From assembly GCA_012837155.1 (NCBI GenBank), contig CP051546.1:591474-655473 (forward strand): a stretch of DNA of 64,000 nucleotides, read 5' to 3'. Positions within the stretch are counted from its first letter, which is position 1. Each line of letters opens with the position of its first letter. This document shows, piece after piece, positions 1-7,983 of this stretch. The position numbers were made by a program, and so were the translations under genes. Below the pieces are notes generated by a model. It made no database searches. It saw only the letters and a list, made by a program, of their open reading frames with translations, and was not told where the DNA came from. The DNA is from Flavobacterium sp. GTDB lineage: Bacteria > Bacteroidota > Bacteroidia > Flavobacteriales > Flavobacteriaceae.

Positions 1-387
1 GTCTTCTTTTTCGGCCTGTTTGGCTAATGTTCCTATTAAATCATCCGCTTCAAAACCCGCGACTTCTATGATAGGAATGTGCATGGCGCGTAACAATTCT
101 TGAATATAAGGAACGGCAATTTTTATCGCTTCGGGAGTTTCATCACGATGTGCTTTGTATTCTTGATACATTTCGTAGCGATAATCGCTTCCTCCTTTAT
201 CGAAAGCTACGGCTAAATGATCTGGTTTTTCTCGTTTGATAACGTCCATCAAGGCATTCATAAATCCCATAATAGCGGAAGTATCCATTCCTTTCGAATT
301 GATTCTTGGGTTTTTTATAAAGGCAAAATAGCCACGAAAGATTAGAGCGTAAGCATCGAGAAGAAAAAGGCGTTTTTGAGCTGACAT
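1..387 (-). CDS. polA: DNA polymerase I, N-terminal part (runs off the window)
   Basis: Only the first 129 codons are inside the window; the gene continues past position 1. The start ATG is at 387-385 and the protein begins MSAQKRLFLLDAYALIFRGY. The early acidic residue in LLDAYALIFRG, the later AVAFDKGGSDYRYEMYQEYKAHR stretch and the GFEADDLIG motif are hallmarks of the 5'-3' flap exonuclease domain of Pol I, which removes primers and excises damage. The polymerase domain cannot be seen, so a stand-alone exonuclease cannot be strictly excluded, but full PolA is the usual arrangement. It diverges from the two-component genes downstream. Confidence 0.88.
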   Translation of the reverse strand, partial: MSAQKRLFLLDAYALIFRGYFAFIKNPRINSKGMDTSAIMGFMNALMDVIKREKPDHLAVAFDKGGSDYRYEMYQEYKAHRDETPEAIKIAVPYIQELLRAMHIPIIEVAGFEADDLIGTLAKQAEKED

Positions 388-511
388 ATAAAAATATTAG
401 TTTGTAAAAATAAGCAATTGGGTTTTAAAAAGTCTTTTCATTTTCATTATTTTTTTTGCTTCATGAATCAAAAAGTTAAGGTATAGTTAAACTTCTTTTT
501 GCTTGTGCTAT

Positions 512-546
512 CTTCATTTTGTCTTCATTTTGTTGGGATACATTTG
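512..546 (+). promoter_or_regulatory. Promoter with tandem CTTCATTT operator (copy 1)
   Basis: CTTCATTTT occurs at 512-520 and again at 523-531, an 11-bp period. A TACATTTG -7 element follows at 539-546, 16 bp from the start of the second repeat. Exactly the same arrangement is seen at 2837-2871. Direct repeats one helical turn apart just upstream of a promoter are typical of OmpR/PhoB-type regulators, and such a regulator is encoded at 787. The assignment to that regulator is inference. Confidence 0.6.
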
Positions 547-589
547 AACTGTAAAAAATAAATTATTAATTCTAAAATTTTTGAAATCA

Positions 590-704
590 TGAAACCACAG
601 ATTCACGAAAACAGAAAAACAAACTGCTAAGCTTGAGTAAAAAAGTATTGATGTTGAACTAAATGAAGAAAAGCTAATGAAGAAATTTATCAGCTTTTTT
701 ACTG
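590..704 (+). pseudogene. Internally deleted relic of a small secreted-protein gene
   Basis: The stretch at 632-661 reads (T)TG AGT AAA AAA GTA TTG ATG TTG and then stops. It closely matches the first codons of the intact gene at 2916 (ATG AAA AAA GTA ATG ATG TTA). It runs directly into a trailer and terminator that match those beyond the intact gene at 4677-4715. Promoter, start and terminator are therefore all paralogous, while the body of the gene is missing. A 13-codon ATG reading frame at 588 is the only other open start here. The transcript could still be made as a short RNA. The rest of 388-786 shows nothing else I can name. Confidence 0.45.
669..700 (+). terminator. Rho-independent terminator of the relic transcript
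   Basis: GCT-ATGAA pairs with TTTAT-AGC around a GAAA loop at 682-685, with one A/C mismatch, and a T6 run follows. It is nearly identical to the terminator at 4685-4715. Confidence 0.6.
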
Positions 705-786
705 CGTTCAAGAGTTAATGTTTTGATAATAAAAAACGGTGTATCAAGTTAATTTGTTTCTTTGAGTTGATTAATTAAAAAAGATT

Positions 787-1461
787 ATGAATATTCTCGT
801 CGTTGAAGATCATCAGGAATTAGCTGTTGAAGTAATTGATTATCTTTCAAAGAATGGTTATGTGTGTAAATGGGTAAACAGTCGTTTGACCGCGCTAGAG
901 GAAATCAGCAGTAATGATTACGATATTTTGCTTCTCGATTTAGGTTTGCCCGATGGTAGCGGCTTCGATGTTTTGAAGGCAGTTAGGAAAACGCAGTCAA
1001 AAATAGCCGTAATAATCTTAACCGCTCGTGGCGAAATCGACGATAGAATTAATGGATTGCAACTTGGCGCCGATGATTATCTGACCAAGCCTTTTGCTTT
1101 AACTGAATTAGGAGCTCGATTGTATGCCATCATTAGGCGAATTCACGGGTTTACGGTAAACCATTTAAACATTCATGGATTTCGTTTGCAATTGCAGGAT
1201 TACAAAGTCAGTTTTAATGAGATTTCTATTAATCTTACTAAAAAGGAGTTTGATATTTTCCAATATTTGGTGTTGAATAAAAATCGTGTGATTACCCGAT
1301 TGCAATTAACGGAGCACATTTGGGGAGATGTTTTAGAAGTCAATTCTGATTCTAATTTTATTGATGTTCATGTGAGAAATCTTCGCAAAAAATTAGACAA
1401 ACATACTTCGCTAGAATGGTTTGAAACCGTTAGAAATGTGGGTTATAGGATTAATGTGTAA
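787..1461 (+). CDS. OmpR/PhoB-family response regulator
   Basis: The 224-residue protein has a receiver domain (about 1-115) with acidic pair E7-D8, phospho-acceptor D51, T79 and K101 all in place. A winged-helix Trans_reg_C domain follows, recognisable by the ending HVRNLRKKL-ETVRNVGYRINV. It would be phosphorylated by the kinase encoded 12 bp downstream and bind DNA as a dimer on direct repeats. Two promoters flanking the pair (512-546 and 2837-2871) share an 11-bp-phased direct repeat, which makes them the obvious targets. The signal sensed is unknown; the kinase shows no recognisable ligand domain. Confidence 0.9.
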   Translation: MNILVVEDHQELAVEVIDYLSKNGYVCKWVNSRLTALEEISSNDYDILLLDLGLPDGSGFDVLKAVRKTQSKIAVIILTARGEIDDRINGLQLGADDYLTKPFALTELGARLYAIIRRIHGFTVNHLNIHGFRLQLQDYKVSFNEISINLTKKEFDIFQYLVLNKNRVITRLQLTEHIWGDVLEVNSDSNFIDVHVRNLRKKLDKHTSLEWFETVRNVGYRINV

Positions 1462-1473
1462 AATTAGAATGCT

Positions 1474-2816
1474 TTGAAAATTAAACACCAGCTCGCTATT
1501 TTTAATGCACTAACTCGGTTGTTGGTTATTTTGGCATTGTGGTTTGTAGTACCTGTTTTAATTGAAAAAGTGGTGTACAAGCACATTAACAAAAGCTTGT
1601 TAGAAAAGAAAGAAAAGTTTATTTGCAACTTAGGCAAAGAAGAAATTAATGATTTCATTGTCGGAAAAGACAGTTCCGATACCTATTCCAGCTTTTCGAC
1701 TTTACATAGCGAATTTCTTCAGTTGTCACGATTGCCCAAAAAGAAACGATTAGAAAAAACAATTTTTATTAATGAACCTAGAATTATCGAAGGGGAGCAG
1801 AATGATTATATGATTTTGCAATACGATTTTAAATATGAAAAAACAGCTTATCGATTAGAAATAGGCAGCAGTTTGAGCGAGATAAAAGAACTCACTTTTG
1901 CCATTCGGGTTTTTATTCTTATTGTTCTATTAATTATTTTGGTGCTAACTTTTTTAATGGACACCTTTTACATCGAATACTTGTTGACAAACCGTTTTAT
2001 AAAATAATCGACACTAAAATTCGCCATATTAATGAACCCGATGCGTTTGATCACACTCCAATAAACACCCATTCTGCTGACTTTCAAGAATTAGATACGG
2101 CGCTAAATCAAATGATGGACAGAATTAACGGGCTTTTTATTAAAGAAAAGCAATTTATTGCCAATGTTTCGCATGAATTATTGACTCCCATTGCATTGTT
2201 GAAGAACAAATTTGAAAATCTGCTTCAAAACAATTCTTTAGACGACAATGCCATTGACAAAATGGCGAGTTCATTAAAAACACTCGATATGCTCAAGAAA
2301 ATCATTAACAACCTTTTGCTAATTTCGAGAATTGAAAATCAGCAATACGAAGCGAACGAAATTATCGATTTGAATGAATTGTTAAATAATCTAATCGAAG
2401 AATTAAAAGATCGTATTACGGAAAAGGGATTGATCCTAAAAATGAATTTTAATCACAACCTGACTCTTACCGGAAATAAAACTTTAATGCATATTCTTTT
2501 GTATAATTTGATGGTCAATGCCATAAAGTACAATCTCAAAAATGGGAGCGTCATTATTAGTGATGGTTTTGCAAAAGAAAGGTATTTTTTGTCTATTTCC
2601 GACACAGGAATTGGAATGAATGAATCTCAGATAGCCCAAATATTTAATCGATTTACGAGAGTTAATTCTGATCAAGACGGACAAGGGCTGGGACTTGCAA
2701 TTACTGAAAGTATCGCCAATTTTCACGCTATTGCCATTGAGGTAACCTCTGCTCTCAGCAAGGGGACAACATTTAAGTTATGGTTTCCAAACCACGAAAA
2801 CTTAATTAAAAGTTAA
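1474..2816 (+). CDS. Membrane sensor histidine kinase (frameshifted as read)
   Basis: The start appears to be TTG at 1474; the nearby ATG at 1469 closes after two codons. There is an N-terminal membrane segment (about residues 8-28), a periplasmic region of about 115 residues, a second membrane segment (about 145-165), a linker, a HisKA domain with H-box SHELLTPIA, an N-box (NLMVNAIKYN), DTGIGM and GQGLGLAIT. The frame stops at 2007, although the protein continues in another frame as NKPFYKIIDTKIRHINEPD. One missing base near 1986-1988 (TTGA-CAAACC for TTGAACAAACC) explains it and restores about 447 residues. Whether this is a real mutation or a sequencing error cannot be told from sequence. 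It is the partner of the regulator at 787. Confidence 0.85.
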
Positions 2817-2836
2817 AGTTTTTTATATCGTCAAAA

Positions 2837-2871
2837 CTTCATTTATTCTTCATTTAGCGATAATACATTTG
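2837..2871 (+). promoter_or_regulatory. Promoter with tandem CTTCATTT operator (copy 2)
   Basis: CTTCATTTA lies at 2837-2845 and 2848-2856 (11-bp period), and TACATTTG at 2864-2871. Repeat spacing and distance to the -7 element are identical to those at 512-546. It drives the small secreted-protein gene at 2916 and is probably controlled by the neighbouring OmpR-type regulator. Confidence 0.65.
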
Positions 2872-2915
2872 GTCTACAATTAATCAAATAATTAATTTTA
2901 TTAAATTTAGAAATT

Positions 2916-3128
2916 ATGAAAAAAGTAATGATGTTAGTAGCAGTTCTATTAGGAACTACTGCAATGGTAAATGCTCAAAATGAGCCTGCAAAAGCAACTC
3001 CTGCAAAAGAAGTAAAGTCGACTAAGGCCAAAAAAGAGAAAATGGCAAAAAAAATGGAGATGACAAAAGCGGAGCCAGCTAAAATGGAAGCTCCAAAAGT
3101 TGCTGCTCCTGCAAAAGCAAAAAAATAA
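2916..3128 (+). CDS. Small secreted Lys/Ala/Pro-rich protein
   Basis: The 70-residue protein has a clear signal peptide (MKKVMMLVAVLLGTTAMVNA, cleaved before or after Q21). The mature part consists almost only of K, A, P, E, M and T, in AKA/KAE/APA-type runs. Such composition suggests a disordered, basic periplasmic or surface peptide; no domain is recognisable. It sits directly downstream of the two-component genes, under a promoter with a tandem operator, so it is probably an output of that system. An IS element has inserted at its stop codon, leaving the coding sequence complete but separating it from its terminator at 4685. Confidence 0.7.
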   Translation: MKKVMMLVAVLLGTTAMVNAQNEPAKATPAKEVKSTKAKKEKMAKKMEMTKAEPAKMEAPKVAAPAKAKK

Positions 3129-3131
3129 TTA

Positions 3132-4610
3132 GTCAATCCTTAAATATGACACAACAAATTGATTGTTAATAACTTGTAGATAAAAACAACTTAAAAACAC
3201 TAAGTTGAATTGCCAAAAAGTGTATATTTAGGTATAAAAAAGTGGCAATATGTTAGGTAAAATAAAACCGAATTTTCAGCAAAATTTATTTCAGACTAGG
3301 CTGACAGATCTTATAAACCTTGAGCATCCTTTGGTAAAACTCGCAGGGGAGCTTGATTGGTCAAAAATGGAGTTTGAGTTCCAAAACCTATATTCAGAGC
3401 AAGGAAGACCCTCTATTCCGATTAGAAAAATAGCAGGTTTACTGCTGTTAAAAGAGATGTTTAAAGAGAGTGATGAATCTGTAGTTGAACGTTGGATAGA
3501 AAACCCTTATTGGCAATATTTTACAGGAGAATATTTTTTTCAAAACAAGCAACCTTTTGACCCGAGTGAGTTTGTTCATTTTAGAAAGAGACTGAAAGAG
3601 AAAGGATTAGAATTTATTTTAAGTCAAACAGTAGCCTTGCATCCAGAGGCGAAAAATGAAAAGGAAGTTCAGATTGACACCACTGTTCAAGAAAAAAATA
3701 TTACTTTTCCAACCGATGCCAAATTAGCTAAAAAGGTAATTGACAATTGTACAAAAATAGCTGAAAAAGAAGGAGTTAAACAAAGACAAACTTATAAAAG
3801 GGTAGCCAAACAACATCTTCGGGATGCTTATTTTGGACATCATCCCAAACGAAAAAAGAAAGCTATAATGGCGCGAAAAAAGTTGCGAACCATTGGTAAG
3901 CGAGTCGTTCGAGAATTGGAACGCAAGTTGCCTGAAGAAATTTTAAAACAATACGAAACAGAATTTAGCAATTACAAAAAAGTACTCACTCAGGAAAGAA
4001 ACAGCAAGGAAAAAATATACAGTTTACACGAACCTCAAACAGCCTGTATAGCAAAAGGGAAAGCTCATAAAGCGTATGAATTTGGAACAAAAGTAGCGGT
4101 AACAAGAGGTCGAAAAACAGGAGTCATTACCTCAATAAAACGATTTTCAGGCAATCCTCACGATAGCAAAACCTTAGAAGAATCATTAGCACAAAGCCAG
4201 CGAGTTAGAGAGCAAATTGGAGGTACAAGACCAACAATAGCAAGTACAGACAGAGGATTTAGAGGTGTCACACAAGTTGAAAATACACAAATAGTAATCC
4301 CAAAAAACACAAAAGAAAAATCAAGATACAAACAAGACGTTGCCCGAAAAAGATTTAGAGCCAGAGCGGCAATAGAACCAACAATATCCCATTTAAAAAG
4401 AAACCACGCTTTAGGATTAAATTTCCTCAAAGGCGTGGCTGGAGATATTAATAATGCACTTTTAGCAGGTATTGGTTACAATCTAAAAATGAGGTTTAAC
4501 CATATCAAAGCACAATTTATTCTTTGTCTCGAATTTTTAATGCATATTTTTGCAAATGTGTTTTTGATAAAAAATCTAAAAACTCAAAAAGTGAGTTTTT
4601 AAGGAATGAC
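3132..4610 (+). mobile_element. IS5-like insertion sequence
   Basis: The terminal inverted repeats are GTCAATCCTTAAA at the left (3132) and GTCATTCCTTAAA at the right, read inwards from 4610, with one mismatch. The hexamer TAATTA flanks the element at 3126-3131 and 4611-4616 and is the likely target duplication. The element is 1,479 bp and carries one transposase gene. It interrupts the trailer of the gene at 2916 exactly at the TAA stop, which is part of the duplicated hexamer. Confidence 0.85.
3250..4602 (+). CDS. IS5-like family DDE transposase
   Basis: The 450-residue protein has a DUF772-type N-terminal domain (GRPSIPIRKIAGLLLLKEMF) and a DDE catalytic region. Visible candidates for the triad are D in QIDTTVQEK, D in STDRGFRG and E in AAIEPTISHLKRNH. 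A long basic insertion (KRKKKAIMARKKLRTIGKRVVRELERK) lies before the second acidic residue. The gene is intact and fills almost the whole element, so the copy may be active. The ATG is preceded by an AT-rich leader inside the left end. Assignment to IS5 rests on domain order; the subgroup was not determined. Confidence 0.85.
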   Translation: MLGKIKPNFQQNLFQTRLTDLINLEHPLVKLAGELDWSKMEFEFQNLYSEQGRPSIPIRKIAGLLLLKEMFKESDESVVERWIENPYWQYFTGEYFFQNKQPFDPSEFVHFRKRLKEKGLEFILSQTVALHPEAKNEKEVQIDTTVQEKNITFPTDAKLAKKVIDNCTKIAEKEGVKQRQTYKRVAKQHLRDAYFGHHPKRKKKAIMARKKLRTIGKRVVRELERKLPEEILKQYETEFSNYKKVLTQERNSKEKIYSLHEPQTACIAKGKAHKAYEFGTKVAVTRGRKTGVITSIKRFSGNPHDSKTLEESLAQSQRVREQIGGTRPTIASTDRGFRGVTQVENTQIVIPKNTKEKSRYKQDVARKRFRARAAIEPTISHLKRNHALGLNFLKGVAGDINNALLAGIGYNLKMRFNHIKAQFILCLEFLMHIFANVFLIKNLKTQKVSF

Positions 4611-4684
4611 TAATTAATTCTTTTTTTGTTTCCTAAGATTAATTAAAAAGGAGATTTATAAAAGAATAGTTTTTAAATGAAAGA

Positions 4685-4715
4685 AAAGCTGATGAAGAAA
4701 TTCATCGGCTTTTTT
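4685..4715 (+). terminator. Rho-independent terminator of the small secreted-protein gene
   Basis: AGCTGATGAA pairs with TTCATCGGCT around a GAAA tetraloop (4697-4700), and T6 follows. It belongs to the gene at 2916 and is separated from it by the IS element. Confidence 0.75.
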
Positions 4716-4911
4716 GATTGTAAGTGATAGTTATGGTATAATGTTGCATTTTGAAATCTGATAAAGTAACATAAGTATTTGATTATAAATAGCTTTTGTC
4801 ACTATTCATTCGTTTAGCTTTATGACATTGAAACTTTCGACTTACTTACATAGGTTTTCGTTCTATGCTTAAATAGCGAATGATGTTTGCGCGAAATCTA
4901 TTCCTTTTTTA

Positions 4912-4940
4912 TTGTAATTACATTCCTTTTTATATTTTTG
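4912..4940 (+). promoter_or_regulatory. glyS promoter
   Basis: TTG at 4912-4914, an 18-bp spacer, and TATTTTTG at 4933-4940 match the Bacteroidota -33/-7 consensus. The start codon follows only 7 bp later, so the transcript would have almost no leader. Confidence 0.6.
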
Positions 4941-4947
4941 CATCACT

Positions 4948-6489
4948 ATGGCAAAACAAGAAGATTTATTTAAGAACGTAGTTTCGCACGCAAAAGAATA
5001 CGGATTTATTTTTCCGTCAAGCGAAATATACGATGGTTTAAGTGCGGTTTATGATTATGCACAAAACGGAGTCGAATTAAAAAAGAACATACGCGAATAT
5101 TGGTGGCGCGCCATGGTTCAAATGAACGATAATATCGTTGGACTTGACGCGGCAATATTGATGCATCCCACGACTTGGAAGGCTTCAGGTCACGTAGATG
5201 CCTTCAACGATCCGTTAATTGACAACAAAGATTCGAAAAGAAGATACAGAGCCGATGTCCTGATTGAAGATTATGCCGAAAAGCTGAATCAAAAAGCTAT
5301 CAAGGAAATCGAAAAAGCGCGTGCTCGTTTTGGAGACGCTTTCAACGAACAGGAATTTGTAACCACAAACGCTAGAGTTATTGAATATAAAGCCAAAGAA
5401 AGAGAAATTCTCGAAAGAATGGCTCGTTCTCTTGGTAACGAAGACTTAGAAGATGTAAAAGCATTAATTGAAGAACTAGAAATTGCTTGCCCAGAAACGG
5501 GTTCTAGGAATTGGACTGAAGTACGTCAATTTAACTTGATGTTTGGCACAAAACTAGGCGCTTCGGCAGATACGGCAATGGATTTATATTTGCGTCCGGA
5601 AACTGCTCAAGGTATTTTTGTAAACTTTTTGAATGTTCAAAAATCAGGACGAATGAAAGTTCCATTTGGAATAGCACAAACCGGAAAAGCGTTTAGAAAC
5701 GAGATTGTAGCCAGACAATTTATTTTTCGTATGCGTGAATTTGAACAAATGGAAATGCAATTTTTTGTACGTCCAGGCGAAGAAATGCAATGGTACGAAC
5801 ATTGGAAAACTGCTCGACTAAATTGGCATTTGTCTCTTGGTTTAGGAAGGGAAAATTATCGTTTTCACGATCACGAAAAATTAGCACATTATGCCAATGC
5901 TGCTGCCGATATTGAGTTCAATTTCCCTTTTGGATTCAAAGAATTAGAAGGAATTCACTCTCGTACGGATTTCGATTTGAAAGCGCACGAAAAGTTCTCC
6001 GGAAAAAAAATGCAATATTTCGACACCGAAACTAACGCAAATTATACACCTTATGTAGTAGAAACTTCGGTAGGATTAGACAGAATGTTCTTGGCGGTTT
6101 TTGCTACTTCCTTGAAGGAAGAAACGCTAGAAGACGGTTCTACAAGAACTGTTTTGCAATTGCCATCGGTTCTTGCGCCAACAAAAGCAGCAGTTTTGCC
6201 ATTGATAAAAAGAGACGGATTGCCTGAAATCGCTCATAAAATAATTGATGATTTGCGTTGGGACTTCAACGTAGCTTATGACGAAAAAGATGCCGTAGGA
6301 AGGCGTTATAGAAGACAAGATGCATTGGGAACTCCATTTTGTATTACAGTCGATCATCAAACAATCGAAGACCAAACGGTAACAATTCGTCATAGAGATT
6401 CAATGAAACAAGACCGCGTGAAAATCGCCGATTTGAAATCAATTATTGAAAATGAAGTTTCAATGAAAAACTGGTTGATGAAAATGTAA
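4948..6489 (+). CDS. glyS: Glycine--tRNA ligase (dimeric class II type)
   Basis: The 513-residue cytosolic enzyme charges tRNA-Gly using ATP. The class II catalytic core is evident: LRPETAQGIFVNF (RPETAQG at 216-222), the motif-2 region FRNEIVARQFIFRMREFEQMEMQFF, and the C-terminal anticodon-binding domain (LPSVLAPTKAAVLPL onward). It is of the bacterial/eukaryotic homodimeric type, not the alpha2beta2 type, so no separate alpha subunit is expected. Homodimeric GlyRS is often annotated glyQS or glyS. It is monocistronic, with its own promoter and a strong bidirectional terminator. Confidence 0.96.
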   Translation: MAKQEDLFKNVVSHAKEYGFIFPSSEIYDGLSAVYDYAQNGVELKKNIREYWWRAMVQMNDNIVGLDAAILMHPTTWKASGHVDAFNDPLIDNKDSKRRYRADVLIEDYAEKLNQKAIKEIEKARARFGDAFNEQEFVTTNARVIEYKAKEREILERMARSLGNEDLEDVKALIEELEIACPETGSRNWTEVRQFNLMFGTKLGASADTAMDLYLRPETAQGIFVNFLNVQKSGRMKVPFGIAQTGKAFRNEIVARQFIFRMREFEQMEMQFFVRPGEEMQWYEHWKTARLNWHLSLGLGRENYRFHDHEKLAHYANAAADIEFNFPFGFKELEGIHSRTDFDLKAHEKFSGKKMQYFDTETNANYTPYVVETSVGLDRMFLAVFATSLKEETLEDGSTRTVLQLPSVLAPTKAAVLPLIKRDGLPEIAHKIIDDLRWDFNVAYDEKDAVGRRYRRQDALGTPFCITVDHQTIEDQTVTIRHRDSMKQDRVKIADLKSIIENEVSMKNWLMKM

Positions 6490-6510
6490 TTACACTATTC
6501 AATTATATAA

Positions 6511-6539
6511 AAAAGGCTTCTCAATCGAGAAGCCTTTTT
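6511..6539. terminator. Bidirectional terminator between glyS and the convergent gene
   Basis: AAAAGGCTTCTC pairs perfectly with GAGAAGCCTTTT around an AATC loop. There are T runs on both strands, serving glyS (+) and the gene ending at 6544 (-). Confidence 0.85.
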
Positions 6540-6543
6540 GGTT

Positions 6544-7065
6544 TTAGTTAAATCTGTATCCAAAACCTATACCACCTCGACCTACGATTTCGTAATCAGT
6601 ATTGCTACTATTAAATAAATTTCGTCCAACTCCTCCATTTATTTCAAAAATAAATCCTTTTTTTGTAATCCATTTGGCACCTATGCCAAAACCTAAAGCG
6701 AAATCAGTACGATTCGTTGTTCTTGATTCATTTCCTATAGTGTTGTACTTGTAGCTTTCATAATTGTTCAGCATTCCGAACCCTTCTGCAAAAAATCCAG
6801 CTGCTGCTTTTTTTCCAAAATAGTAACGATAATAAGGTGTAAACATAACTTTTGAGTCAATATCATCATCAATAGCTAAAAATAGTGACGTTCCAAAAGC
6901 AGATTCTTCGTTAAGAATTCGTTCGTAACTCACTTCTAATGCACCGGCTACAAGAAATGCGGCATTAATTTTTATTTCATTTTTCTTGAAACTGGGTTGT
7001 TCATTTTCTTGGCTATAGCCAAATGTAAAAACAGCTAAACATAACAACAGTAATAATTTTTTCAT
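6544..7065 (-). CDS. Outer-membrane beta-barrel protein (DUF3575-like)
   Basis: The 173-residue protein has a signal peptide (MKKLLLLLCLAVFTFGYSQ). Alternating hydrophobic/aromatic strands such as ALEVSYERIL, VMFTPYYRYYFG and AGFFAEGFG lead to a terminal GRGGIGFGYRFN. This is the layout of a small outer-membrane barrel ending in an aromatic-containing strand. The family is likely DUF3575 or a near relative; no function is known. A TAAATTTG -7 element (plus strand 7091-7098) lies upstream, so it is probably transcribed alone. Confidence 0.7.
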   Translation of the reverse strand: MKKLLLLLCLAVFTFGYSQENEQPSFKKNEIKINAAFLVAGALEVSYERILNEESAFGTSLFLAIDDDIDSKVMFTPYYRYYFGKKAAAGFFAEGFGMLNNYESYKYNTIGNESRTTNRTDFALGFGIGAKWITKKGFIFEINGGVGRNLFNSSNTDYEIVGRGGIGFGYRFN

Positions 7066-7116
7066 AAATATTGAATTTTTTTTAATTTTTCAAATTTATG
7101 TAAAATTAGTCTGACT

Positions 7117-7527
7117 TTAAAAATTTTGTATAAATTCTCTAGAATATTCTTTTATTTGGTCACGTACCTTTCTAAATTCGGCAATCAATTCTTTGGCAGT
7201 TCCCGAAGATTTTGATGGATCTTCAAAACTGTGGTGAATGGTTTTTGTTGTACTTGGAAAAAACGGACAAGCTTCTTTAGCGTTATCACAAACCGTGATG
7301 ACATAATCAAAAACGATAGACGAATAGTCATCCACATGATTGGAGGTGTGTTTTGAAATATCGATGCCGTCTTCTGCCATAATTCCTATGGCAAACGGAT
7401 TGAGTCCATGAATTTCAACTCCAGCGCTATAAACTTCGGCTTTGTCTTTTCCAAAATGCTTTAAATAGCCGTGTGCCATTTGACTTCTGCACGAATTTCC
7501 GGTGCAGAGAACTAGAATTTTTTTCAT
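7117..7527 (-). CDS. arsC: Arsenate reductase, low-molecular-weight phosphatase family
   Basis: The protein has the P-loop CTGNSCRS (CX5R) near its N terminus, a DDYSS/DYVITVCDNAKEACPFF region with further cysteines, and the DPSKSSG segment. This is the LMW-PTP-type ArsC that reduces arsenate to arsenite through a cysteine relay. The start is placed at ATG 7527 rather than the ATG at 7539, because this ATG overlaps the stop of the small upstream frame as ATGA, a typical coupled junction. It is the third gene of the arsR operon. No arsenite exporter is visible in the window. Confidence 0.88.
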   Translation of the reverse strand: MKKILVLCTGNSCRSQMAHGYLKHFGKDKAEVYSAGVEIHGLNPFAIGIMAEDGIDISKHTSNHVDDYSSIVFDYVITVCDNAKEACPFFPSTTKTIHHSFEDPSKSSGTAKELIAEFRKVRDQIKEYSREFIQNF

Positions 7528-7649
7528 ACCAATAACCATAATAAATTAATAATTGTAAAACGAGCATCGAATCCAAAAAGGATATTCAAAAGCGTTACTC
7601 CAAGAGTGATCACGATTGGTTTTCGGTATTTAATAATCAATTCTTTCAT
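7524..7649 (-). CDS. 41-residue membrane peptide in the ars operon
   Basis: The open frame of 41 codons starts ATG AAA GAA TTG ATT 4 bp after the arsR stop and ends in TGA overlapping the arsC start. The peptide is basic at its start (MKELIIKYRKP), then hydrophobic (IVITLGVTLLNILFGF), then hydrophobic again (FTIINLLWLLV), so it has one or two membrane segments. Tight packing between arsR and arsC supports real translation. The function is unknown; it may be a fragment of, or a helper for, an arsenic transporter. Confidence 0.6.
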   Translation of the reverse strand: MKELIIKYRKPIVITLGVTLLNILFGFDARFTIINLLWLLV

Positions 7650-7653
7650 AAAA

Positions 7654-7983
7654 TTAACAACAACTTGAATCTGTTTTACATGAGGTTTGTACTAAGTTGA
7701 TAAATTTTTGAACTTTTTGAATCATTTTTTCATCTAGACAATAACATATATTGTTTCCCGTGACTGTTCCTTTTATGATTCCAACTTTTTTCAATTCAGA
7801 TAAATGCTTAGAAACGGTAGATTGTGCCAAGGGTAAAATTTCTACAATATCGCCACAAACACAAGAAGGCAATCCCATTAAAATTTTCACAATTTCCAAT
7901 CGTGCAGGATGTCCTAATGCTTTTAGGATTTCGGCCATTTCATTAGTCTCTGATGTAAAACCTGTTGTTTTTGTTATTCCCAT
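7654..7983 (-). CDS. arsR: ArsR-family metalloid-responsive repressor
   Basis: The 109-residue winged-helix protein contains the pattern KALGHPARLEIVKILMG, the metalloid-binding CVC (LPSCVCGDIVEIL) and the recognition helix AQSTVSKHLSELKKVGII. Further cysteines lie at the C terminus (SCKTDSSCC). It represses its own operon until arsenite or antimonite binds. The operon runs arsR, the 41-residue membrane peptide, arsC. A near-perfect 22-bp palindrome covers its start codon. The start at 7983 could alternatively be the internal Met at residue 16. Confidence 0.9.
   Translation of the reverse strand: MGITKTTGFTSETNEMAEILKALGHPARLEIVKILMGLPSCVCGDIVEILPLAQSTVSKHLSELKKVGIIKGTVTGNNICYCLDEKMIQKVQKFINLVQTSCKTDSSCC

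Larger units (their letters stand above)
4611..4947 (+). other. Gene-free stretch: displaced trailer, terminator and glyS leader
   Basis: The first 105 bp are the trailer of the gene at 2916, pushed away by the IS and ending in the terminator at 4685-4715. The remainder up to 4911 is AT-rich with no reading frame or RNA fold I can recognise, followed by the glyS promoter. Confidence 0.5.

Noticed and set aside
4158-4430. 90-codon minus-strand frame inside the IS5-like transposase
   Set aside because: Antisense shadow of the DDE catalytic region; no family features.
4717-4911. T-box or other leader RNA ahead of glyS
   Set aside because: No T-box motif or terminator is present, and the promoter lies directly before the ATG, so this DNA is not in the transcript.
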